Shown one piece after another: positions 8,370-15,356 of a stretch of 64,000 bases of DNA. The translations under genes were made by a program, and so were the position numbers. The notes beneath the pieces were generated by a model. It worked only from the letters and a program-made list of their open reading frames with translations. It made no database searches and was not told the DNA's origin. Positions within the stretch are counted from its first letter, which is position 1; every line of letters starts with the position of its first letter. This DNA comes from Spirosoma aerolatum (GTDB taxonomy: Bacteria; Bacteroidota; Bacteroidia; Cytophagales; Spirosomataceae). Location of the stretch: the NCBI RefSeq assembly GCF_002056795.1, contig NZ_CP020104.1:1375001-1439000 (forward strand). The letters are read 5' to 3'.

Positions 8370-9578
8370 ATGAATACACCTGTTACTGTTAATCGACTTC
8401 AACGTAATCTTTTCGTTCAAAACCTGCAAACCTTCTTCCTGAATCGGCAGGCGCTGATTGTGGGATTGGTGTTTGCATCGGATAGTCTACTGTTTGGTAG
8501 CTGGGTAGCCCATATTCCACACGTTAAAGAAAGGCTACACCTTTCTGATGCCGAACTCGGGCTGACGCTTTTTGCCATGCCTATTGGGCTCATTATGATG
8601 AATCCGTTAACGGGGCTCATCATAGCCCGGCTGGGTGAAGCTAAGGCTTGCTTCTGGTCGGCAATAGGATTAACACTGGCCGTTTGTATACCCATCAACG
8701 CACCTAACATGGGTATTATGGCGCTGGGCTTATTTTTTCTGGGCTTAACCAGTGCCTTGCTCAATGTGGCCATGAATACATCGGCTACGAATGTGGAGCG
8801 TTCGCAGGGCATTTCAATCATGTCGTCGTGTCATGGCATGTGGAGTCTGGGCGGTTTGCTGGGGTCTGGCATAGCCGGTACCGTAATTGCCCTTCATGTA
8901 TCGCCTTCAATGCACATGGCCATCATGGCGGGAATTATTTTAGTTGCTACGTTTTTGTTTCAACCGATACTACACACCATTCCGTCGAGTAGCCGGAACG
9001 AATCGGGTGAGAAAACCGGAGCTTCGTTTGTGATGCCTAATCTGGATTTGCTGCTGATGATTTTTATCGGTCTGGCAGTAGCCATGGGCGAAGGAGTTGC
9101 TCTGGACTGGAGCGCGGTCTATCTGCACGAAACCCTGGGAGCCAGTAGTCAGATTGCTGCGTTAGGATTCGGCGCTTTTTCGCTCACCATGACTAGTTTT
9201 CGGTTTCTGGGGGATGGTATTATTCCCCGTATTGGCGCCAAACGCTGGCTTCAGGTAGGTGGTTTTCTGGGAGCACTTGGGTTAGTAATTGCTATTGCTT
9301 TTCCCTATCCGGCAACGGCCTTAGTTGGTTTTGCCTTGCTGGGCGTTGGCTGTTCATTAGGCGCTCCGATACTCTACAGTGCTTCGATGCGGGTGCCGGG
9401 TATTCCGCCAGCGGCTGGTTTGGCTACTTTTGCCACCTTTAGTTTCATTGGTTTCCTGGCTGGGCCTCCCGTTATTGGCTTCGTGGCCGAATCGTTTGGT
9501 TTGTATTATGGGTTGGGTTTAGTGGCCGTTATTCTACTCATTTCGGCGGGGCTTTCGCGCATTGTGAAATTGTTCTGA
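8370..9578 (+). CDS. MFS transporter (12 TM)
   Basis: 402 residues, almost all hydrophobic, with about 12 membrane helices. The N-half shows the MFS order: a GSWVAHIPHVKERLHLSDAE loop, then LTGLIIARLGEAKACFW (loop 2-3). The second half begins at about residue 225 (LDLLLMIFIGLAVAMGEG). The closest style I recognise is the YbjJ-like MFS group, whose substrate is unknown. The gene stands alone, with the msrA terminator directly upstream. The ATG at 8370 is the only start compatible with the first helix. Confidence 0.88.
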   Translation: MNTPVTVNRLQRNLFVQNLQTFFLNRQALIVGLVFASDSLLFGSWVAHIPHVKERLHLSDAELGLTLFAMPIGLIMMNPLTGLIIARLGEAKACFWSAIGLTLAVCIPINAPNMGIMALGLFFLGLTSALLNVAMNTSATNVERSQGISIMSSCHGMWSLGGLLGSGIAGTVIALHVSPSMHMAIMAGIILVATFLFQPILHTIPSSSRNESGEKTGASFVMPNLDLLLMIFIGLAVAMGEGVALDWSAVYLHETLGASSQIAALGFGAFSLTMTSFRFLGDGIIPRIGAKRWLQVGGFLGALGLVIAIAFPYPATALVGFALLGVGCSLGAPILYSASMRVPGIPPAAGLATFATFSFIGFLAGPPVIGFVAESFGLYYGLGLVAVILLISAGLSRIVKLF

Positions 9579-9749
9579 GAATGCCTGAGTAAAAACGCGA
9601 ACCCGTATAGATTATAAGCTTCTCGTTTATTGAAATAGGTCTGAGTACTACCCCATCAAGGGTTCACTATAGCAGGAAACCGTTCGATACGTATGCGATT
9701 TAATGCACAAATTGCGTAGTATTGTTATCCAGACTAACCAATAGAAGTT

Positions 9750-10364
9750 ATGACTATTGCCGTTAATACCACTCCCCAAAAGCGAAGAAAGTCAGGTGTG
9801 CCCGCTTACCTGATCTACGAAACGCTCAATGGACGTCCGCTCTATCGACGCGGTTACCGGGATGTGTTGTCTGGTAAGAAAAAACCCGCCGAAATTATTG
9901 GAAGCAGCTCGTTACAGGCCATGTTGGTTTCACTGATACATGGATTCTTATTCATGCATATTGACCGTAAGCGGTATTTGCTAGCGACCAACGAATCGGG
10001 TATTCACCTCGACAAAGGCAATAACCTCTCCAATGACATTGCTATTTTCGACAAAGCGATAGGGTTGGTATTGACTGATAAATACTTTAGCGTACCGCCA
10101 AAAGTGGCTATTGAAATAGACGTTCGTATCGAACCCGAAGAGTTTGAAGGAAAAGAATCGGGCTATGTGTACGCGAAAACTGAACGACTGCTGGACTTTG
10201 GTGTCGAAACGGTGATCTGGATTATAACCTATCCCCAAAAGATTTTCGTAGCTACCCGTACATCGCCCTGGCTGACGCAAAACTGGGATGCCACCGTACC
10301 CGTTCTGGATGACGTTACACTCAATCTGGCTGCCCTGCTAACTGAAGAAGATATTAAGTTTTAA
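9750..10364 (+). CDS. Uma2-family (DUF820) putative restriction endonuclease-like protein
   Basis: 204 residues. The pattern fits the Uma2 PD-(D/E)XK nuclease fold: NDIAIFDK supplies the first acidic residue, KVAIEIDVRIE the E-x-D strand, and YAKTERLLDFGVETVIWII the Lys and the conserved helix-strand that ends the domain. Uma2 proteins are abundant in Cytophagales and cyanobacteria, usually as stand-alone genes; their biological role is unresolved. No methylase or mobile-element gene flanks it. The start codon follows gaagtt, a weak ribosome binding site, 170 bases after the MFS gene. Confidence 0.8.
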   Translation: MTIAVNTTPQKRRKSGVPAYLIYETLNGRPLYRRGYRDVLSGKKKPAEIIGSSSLQAMLVSLIHGFLFMHIDRKRYLLATNESGIHLDKGNNLSNDIAIFDKAIGLVLTDKYFSVPPKVAIEIDVRIEPEEFEGKESGYVYAKTERLLDFGVETVIWIITYPQKIFVATRTSPWLTQNWDATVPVLDDVTLNLAALLTEEDIKF

Positions 10365-10390
10365 GGGATTATCACAGGCATAACTTCACG

Positions 10391-11194
10391 CTAGGGCTTC
10401 TCTTGGCTGGCTCCCCAGAAGATAGCGTTGCGGAGAAGTTTAACGAATGCATCGTTTTTGAACAGGTCGGGGTGATGGCCCATAAAGATATAGATATTCC
10501 GGGCCTTCATGCGCTCGTTCGACCAGATAACCGGATGATCACCCCCCATTTTGATAGTCGAATCGGGTGTATAGGTAGATTCATCCACAGTGGCCAGCAC
10601 CTTTACGTTAGGTCTTGGATTTTTGTTGTAGGTATACCACTCTTCTTTCTCGATCTCAAACGTGGCGGGTAACCCCTTCATGCAGGGGTGATTATTCGCT
10701 TCGACATGGACGGTGGCTCTGGCAAAACCCGGAATATAATTCTTGTAGCGAATGCCGCCCATAAATTCGGAAAACCAGGGCCACATGGCGTATCCGTCGA
10801 ATTCGCCCAGGAGAGACGCGTGATGAAGGCCAACCCAACCTCCTCCTTTGCCTTCGGTAATGTATTTCTGAAAAGACTCTTTAGCCGTATCGGTCCACAT
10901 ATAGGGTGGATAATTCAACTGAAGAAAAAGCTGGTACTTTGCTAGAAATGCGTCGTTAATAGGTTGGGTATTTTCGATGTAATCAATTGTAAAATTACCT
11001 TCCTGGGCTAGCTGAGCGAGCCACTTTTTGGCTTCGGCTACAAACGGAGCATGAACACCCCCGTCTTTTTCGGCAATGGCTACTACCCGAAAGCGAGGTT
11101 TTTCATGCTGGCCAGCTACGGAGGAATTAAACCCGATCAGTAAGCTAAAGAAGCAGATGAAAAAGAAGGGCTGACGTAGCTTACAACTAAGCAT
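10391..11194 (-). CDS. Secreted ThuA-domain protein
   Basis: 267 residues with a cleavable signal peptide (about 1-28, FFFICFFSLLIGFNSSVAG). The rest is one ThuA domain: FRVVAIAEKDGGVHAPFVAEAKKW, then the conserved GGGWVGLHHASLL, PCMKGLPATFEIEKEEWY and HPVIWSNE...IYIFMGHHPDLF. ThuA proteins have a class I glutamine amidotransferase-like fold. They accompany glycoside oxidation to 3-keto sugars, but the chemistry of most members is not settled. It lies 93 bases downstream of the microprotein gene on the same strand and may be transcribed with that operon or alone. Confidence 0.88.
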   Translation of the reverse strand: MLSCKLRQPFFFICFFSLLIGFNSSVAGQHEKPRFRVVAIAEKDGGVHAPFVAEAKKWLAQLAQEGNFTIDYIENTQPINDAFLAKYQLFLQLNYPPYMWTDTAKESFQKYITEGKGGGWVGLHHASLLGEFDGYAMWPWFSEFMGGIRYKNYIPGFARATVHVEANNHPCMKGLPATFEIEKEEWYTYNKNPRPNVKVLATVDESTYTPDSTIKMGGDHPVIWSNERMKARNIYIFMGHHPDLFKNDAFVKLLRNAIFWGASQEKP

Positions 11195-11287
11195 GAGTGC
11201 CTTATAGGTTTTCTACTAGGTTGGGTATTCGCCTTCAAAAGCTATCCAAAACCATAAACTACCGTTGTGAATAGTATTCTTTGATGC

Positions 11288-11425
11288 TTACCAGTTGGCA
11301 TAGCGGAACTGGCCTGAGGGCAGAAAATAATAGTAGAAGATCAGAAACAGCAGCAGCAGATACCATAAGGCCGTTAGAATTCCGGCTGCCTTTAGGCCCA
11401 TATATTTTTGTAAAAACTGGTACAT
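11288..11425 (-). CDS. DltX-like acyl-shuttle microprotein (45 aa)
   Basis: A 45-residue protein starting MYQFLQKYMG, with one membrane helix (about 16-35, ILTALWYLLLLFLIFYYYFL) and a short tail ending QFRYANW. The ATG lies 4 bases after the stop of the MBOAT gene, so the two are translationally linked. In Dlt pathways the MBOAT passes an acyl group from the carrier protein to the tyrosine of a C-terminal extracytoplasmic hexapeptide of the pattern F-x-Y-x-x-F on the microprotein DltX, and an SGNH protein then takes it to the target. The last six residues here, FRYANW, fit with W in place of the final F. The neighbouring MBOAT ends in QLFAL with no such motif, so the microprotein would be needed. 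The assignment rests on motif, topology and context; tiny size limits certainty. Confidence 0.8.
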   Translation of the reverse strand: MYQFLQKYMGLKAAGILTALWYLLLLFLIFYYYFLPSGQFRYANW

Positions 11426-11429
11426 AGCA

Positions 11430-12566
11430 TCAGAGGGCGAATAGTTGGGTTAATGTTTGTCCAACAGCCTGCCAGTTATTTTTCTGAATCACTATACAGG
11501 TCAGGCAGAAATAATGGAATGTCAGCAGAACACCTAGCCAATGAACAACGTTCGAACGCCAGACTGGTAGGCTGGTTTCGCCTGAGGGGCGTTTAAAACG
11601 ATGCCAGGCCAGAACGCCCAGACCCTGCAAGGCACCCCATACCAGATACTGACTAGACCATTCGTGCCATAAACCCAGTACGAGCATAGCGCCCAAGGTG
11701 GCCAGCACAGGCTGTCGGGTCAGGCTAAGCAAAGGGGTAAATACATAGTCCCGACACCAGCTTGATAAGGAAATATGATATCGCTTCCAGAACTCATTCA
11801 GATTAGAAGCCAGAAATGGCGCCTGAAAATTTTCGGGCACCCGAATCCCAATCAAGAGCGAGAGGCCGATCGCTACATCCGAAAAACCCGCAAACTGAAT
11901 ATAGGCATTTGTGGCGAACCGTATAATGGAAAGATACGTAGCCACCGATGGATGATGGGGTTGTAGATTATGGATGAAATGGGCCAGCTTATCGGTTAAC
12001 AACATATTCCCGATGAGCACAATTTTGGCGTACCCATATAGAATCCGCTCTAGGCCCGTCGAAAATAAGGCCGAGTCCCAACGTCGGCGACGGCTGTCCC
12101 GATAAAAATCGGGGAACCGATTGATGGGCCCAATTAGAAGTGTAGGTAGAAAAAATAGGTAAGTCAAATAATCAATGAAGGTATGAACGGGTAGCGTTTG
12201 TTTGTAACGTTCAATGGCATAATGGATCTGCCTAAAGGTATAATAAGACAAGCCCAGTGGAACCCCAACCGAGGTTTGCCACCCCTGGTGCATCGGCCAT
12301 TCGGATTTGAATACCATCCAGACGATTACCGACTGACCAGTGGATAAGACAACACGCCAGGCAGGCGTCAGACCTTTAATTCGAAATAAGCCATAGCTCA
12401 AACTGGCAGTAAAGAGCAAACTAAGCGCCGATAGGGGAGACACCGCCAGCATGAACCCGGCTGTAAGTACTGATACGGCCGGAAGCTGCCACCGATTAGG
12501 CAGTAGCCAGGCCATTGGGGCCAGGCCCACTGCACAAAAAGCCATAATCCAGGTAAGTTCAGTCAT
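11430..12566 (-). CDS. MBOAT-family O-acyltransferase (DltB-like)
   Basis: 378 residues, polytopic. Family blocks in order: SYYTFRQIHYAIERYK (about 107-122), LTYLFFLPTLLIGPINRF (134-151), YIQFAGFSDVAIGLSLLIG (222-240), NLNEFWKRYHISLSSWCRD (255-273) and GLWHEWSSQYLVWG, with the catalytic His at about 301. In DltB and AlgI relatives this protein passes an acyl group from a cytoplasmic carrier thioester across the inner membrane. It overlaps the stop of the SGNH gene by 4 bases (ATGA) and is followed 4 bases later by the microprotein. It carries no C-terminal acyl-shuttle hexapeptide of its own. Confidence 0.92.
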   Translation of the reverse strand: MTELTWIMAFCAVGLAPMAWLLPNRWQLPAVSVLTAGFMLAVSPLSALSLLFTASLSYGLFRIKGLTPAWRVVLSTGQSVIVWMVFKSEWPMHQGWQTSVGVPLGLSYYTFRQIHYAIERYKQTLPVHTFIDYLTYLFFLPTLLIGPINRFPDFYRDSRRRRWDSALFSTGLERILYGYAKIVLIGNMLLTDKLAHFIHNLQPHHPSVATYLSIIRFATNAYIQFAGFSDVAIGLSLLIGIRVPENFQAPFLASNLNEFWKRYHISLSSWCRDYVFTPLLSLTRQPVLATLGAMLVLGLWHEWSSQYLVWGALQGLGVLAWHRFKRPSGETSLPVWRSNVVHWLGVLLTFHYFCLTCIVIQKNNWQAVGQTLTQLFAL

Positions 12567-13543
12567 CGTCGAGGAAGTGCGGCTGTCTGGCAGATTTTAT
12601 CGGCTAGCCAGGCCGAATAAATGGGATTGCCAATGTGATTCAGATGGGCTTGATCGACAAAATAGTGAAACGGCATGGACCGATTAAATTGCCAGTGATC
12701 CAATTGGTATTGCTGATGATAATAGCTAATCAAGTCGAGTAGTTGCGGGGTCCTATTTTTGCTATAGATAGCTGCTTCTAAAACCGCCGGTCGTGGCAGA
12801 TGCAATAAAACAAGGTGGGTGCCTCGTCGGTGAAGCCGCTGGAGAGAGTTATATAGAGCAGGTAGTTCGGTTCGTGTGCGTACTTCTCTTTTTTTGATTT
12901 CAGCAAGTATAGTCGTCAGATCGGTCGTATCGATCTGATTAAGCACCTGTTGCTCGTGTGGGAAGCCTTGAAATAATCCTCGCTTAGGATCAGTTGCTCG
13001 CCAGCCAAACCGAATTTTAACAGCTTTTACCTGTAGTGCCAAATGCCGACTAACGGCCCCAACTAAGTCTTCTGATAGACTAGGGTTGAGGGAATAAGGC
13101 AAACGGAATACCAATAGGTTTTCCTCAAGACATAGCATGTCAGGTGGGTAGCGTTCCAGGATTTTAAAGATCGGGGCCTCTTCAGTGAAGGCGTTGATAG
13201 TTACTGATTCTCGGTACAGTTTTATAACCCGTATTCGTTTGCCACAACGATTCTCGAAAAATCCTGTATCTGCCACACCATACTCTACCAGTGACGTGCC
13301 CAGAACAACTACACGAGTGACGGAATCCGAACGCATAGCCCATTCCCGGCGTAGTAATGTTTCAGCGTCCGTCGCAAACTGCTGACTCAATTGGTTCTCC
13401 GATCGAACAGCCATAAGATACAACAAACCAAAGCCGATCAGGACGCCAGCTCCGGTAAGGCTCCAAACCCACAAAGGTGGCGCTACCACAGGCGATTGAC
13501 GATTAGCGGGAGCTGTTTTTTTGACGGGCAATGGATTCGGCAT
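12563..13543 (-). CDS. Membrane-anchored SGNH-fold acyltransferase (DltD-like position)
   Basis: 326 residues: one N-terminal membrane helix (about 24-46, LWVWSLTGAGVLIGFGLLYLM), then a large outside domain. The block VVVLGTSLVEYGV puts the nucleophile at about Ser84. CLEENLLVFRLP may be the central block, and FVDQAHLNHIGNPIYSAWL supplies the D-x-x-H pair at about Asp297/His300. This is the layout of DltD and of the AlgX/PatB-like proteins that move an acyl group from the MBOAT side to an envelope target. Sequence similarity to classical DltD is not evident; the assignment rests on fold motifs and operon context. Its 5' end overlaps the preceding gene by 41 bases. Confidence 0.8.
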   Translation of the reverse strand: MPNPLPVKKTAPANRQSPVVAPPLWVWSLTGAGVLIGFGLLYLMAVRSENQLSQQFATDAETLLRREWAMRSDSVTRVVVLGTSLVEYGVADTGFFENRCGKRIRVIKLYRESVTINAFTEEAPIFKILERYPPDMLCLEENLLVFRLPYSLNPSLSEDLVGAVSRHLALQVKAVKIRFGWRATDPKRGLFQGFPHEQQVLNQIDTTDLTTILAEIKKREVRTRTELPALYNSLQRLHRRGTHLVLLHLPRPAVLEAAIYSKNRTPQLLDLISYYHQQYQLDHWQFNRSMPFHYFVDQAHLNHIGNPIYSAWLADKICQTAALPRR

Positions 13544-15356
13544 TTTGTAGACTGTTCATTACCATAATTTCAGCTGTGTCGAACGCTAAACCCAGTGCTT
13601 TTTCGAGCCGGATTACAAAATCGAGATGGGCCATTGAGTCCCAACCCGCAATGGTTCGGGATGTATCGGTTGGCTTTAGCGATGCTAGTGGTACTTTAAA
13701 AGCCTGTGAAGCGGCTTCCATCACCAGTTTAGTGTAATCAAGTGTCGTGGAAGCGGCCTGATTATCGAGCTGGCGAACTCGATCGCGCATTACGTTGAGC
13801 TGAACTTTGCCCGATAGACCTTTCGGCAGATCATCGAAGAAAAAAATAGCGCTAGGAATCTTTCGTTCTTCCAGGTGTTCCCGACAAAAGGCAGTTAAGC
13901 CCAATTCGCTGAGGGCACTATCTGGTTTAAGGACTACGCAGCTAATCAGGCGTTCCCCAAAAACATCATCTGAAATGCCAAAGCTCACGCTTTCCACTAC
14001 GTCGGGATGGGTATTAAGAATTTCGGTCACTTCTTCAGGATGAATGTTGACGCCCCCCGACACGATAATATTTTTTAATCGGCCCGTAATTCGATAGAAT
14101 CCGCCGGTAGTACGAATGGCTATATCGCCTGTATGTAGCCAGCCTTGTTGCAATACGGCTGCTGTGGCGGCTTCGTTGTTCTGGTAGCCTTTCATGACAT
14201 TGCTACCCCGAAGAAGTAACTCGCCAGCTTCGCCATCAGGCACTTCCTGACCGTTCTCATCAACAATACGGGCGTCCATATCGACGGGTTTGCCCACTGT
14301 GCCAATCTGATAACTGTCGTCGGATGGACCGCTGAATAACCCTCCGGCTACGGTCTCGGTCAGGCCATACACATTAACGATCCGAACACCATACCGCTCG
14401 GAGAACGCCCGCCAAAGGGATTCTTCCAGATGTGAGGAGACTGAGATAACAAACTGGAAGTCGCTGGTCTGGAAACTATCCTCATAGCCATCAGCAAACC
14501 GTTGGATCAGGGCCAGCATCGTCGGAACGGCTATAAAGTGGGTAATCCGGTACTTATAAATGGAATCGAGCAACTCACCAATCCGGTTGATTTCGAAGGC
14601 GAATGGACGAACGCATACCGATGCCGTATAGGCCGCCAGAATCGGCCCCTGGATAATGCCGTCGGCATGGTAGAGCAGCAAATTGTTTAACAACCGTGAT
14701 TCGCCCGTCAGACCATACACTTGGCTGAGCGTTTGCAAATGACTAAACAAACTGCGATGCGTAATTTGTACACCTTTCATATCGGAGGTTGTGCCCGACG
14801 TAAACAGAATATACGCTACCGTGTCTGGATCAATCTGAGTGGGTAATGTACCGGCAGGAAGCGATTGGAGCAACGCCGGGTAGGTGTTCGTATTGGTAGC
14901 TGGTGATGACTTTCCCAATAGTTTCCGAAAAAGCTGGCCTTTTTGTGGCTGTTCCGGTTTCACCGATAGGGCCATGGAATAGGCGTTTGCTCCGGGGATC
15001 TGTTCAAAAAAAGCGGCATCGGCAATCACACCTTTAGGCTGTGCCATCTGGAGTATCGATTCCGTACGACTGATTTTGGTATCTGGATCAAGCAAAATAG
15101 CAGTTAACCCGTTGGCCAGGAGTGCTAGAAAGGTCAGGATGGTTTCCTGTTCATCGGCAATCGACACAACGATTCGATCGCCCTCAACCAGTCCATATTG
15201 CCCAAATAAAGTAGCTGTTTTTCGGATACGTTCGCTCAATTGGCCATAGGTTATCCGTTGACTGGTTGTTTCGACAAATGAAACTGTTGAGTAGGAAGGG
15301 GCGGTTAATCGGGTGAACAAGGTTACTGCATCAGTGTAAGAGGGAGGTATGGTCAT
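13503..15356 (-). CDS. Adenylation enzyme fused to acyl carrier protein (DltA+DltC-like fusion)
   Basis: 617 residues. An ANL-superfamily adenylation domain spans about 1-520: AYILFTSGTTSDMKGV (A3 loop, about 181-196), NVYGLTETVAGG (A5), WLHTGDIAIRTTGGFYRITG (A7/A8 start), IIVSGGVNIHPEEV and a C-terminal LSGKVQ with the A10 lysine. A carrier domain follows at about 535-610: GWDSMAHLDFVIRLEKALG, with the phosphopantetheine serine at about 574. It would activate an acid as the adenylate and load it on its own carrier, the cytoplasmic thioester donor for the MBOAT. The A-domain looks more like an acyl/aryl ligase than a D-alanine enzyme, so the cargo is unknown. The ATGA overlap with the previous gene implies coupled translation. 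Confidence 0.9.
   Translation of the reverse strand: MTIPPSYTDAVTLFTRLTAPSYSTVSFVETTSQRITYGQLSERIRKTATLFGQYGLVEGDRIVVSIADEQETILTFLALLANGLTAILLDPDTKISRTESILQMAQPKGVIADAAFFEQIPGANAYSMALSVKPEQPQKGQLFRKLLGKSSPATNTNTYPALLQSLPAGTLPTQIDPDTVAYILFTSGTTSDMKGVQITHRSLFSHLQTLSQVYGLTGESRLLNNLLLYHADGIIQGPILAAYTASVCVRPFAFEINRIGELLDSIYKYRITHFIAVPTMLALIQRFADGYEDSFQTSDFQFVISVSSHLEESLWRAFSERYGVRIVNVYGLTETVAGGLFSGPSDDSYQIGTVGKPVDMDARIVDENGQEVPDGEAGELLLRGSNVMKGYQNNEAATAAVLQQGWLHTGDIAIRTTGGFYRITGRLKNIIVSGGVNIHPEEVTEILNTHPDVVESVSFGISDDVFGERLISCVVLKPDSALSELGLTAFCREHLEERKIPSAIFFFDDLPKGLSGKVQLNVMRDRVRQLDNQAASTTLDYTKLVMEAASQAFKVPLASLKPTDTSRTIAGWDSMAHLDFVIRLEKALGLAFDTAEIMVMNSLQNAESIARQKNSSR

Noticed and set aside
11390..11430. 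Start of the microprotein at the ATG at 11430, overlapping the MBOAT stop
   Set aside because: That frame ends after 12 codons; only the ATG at 11425 gives the membrane helix and the FRYANW end.
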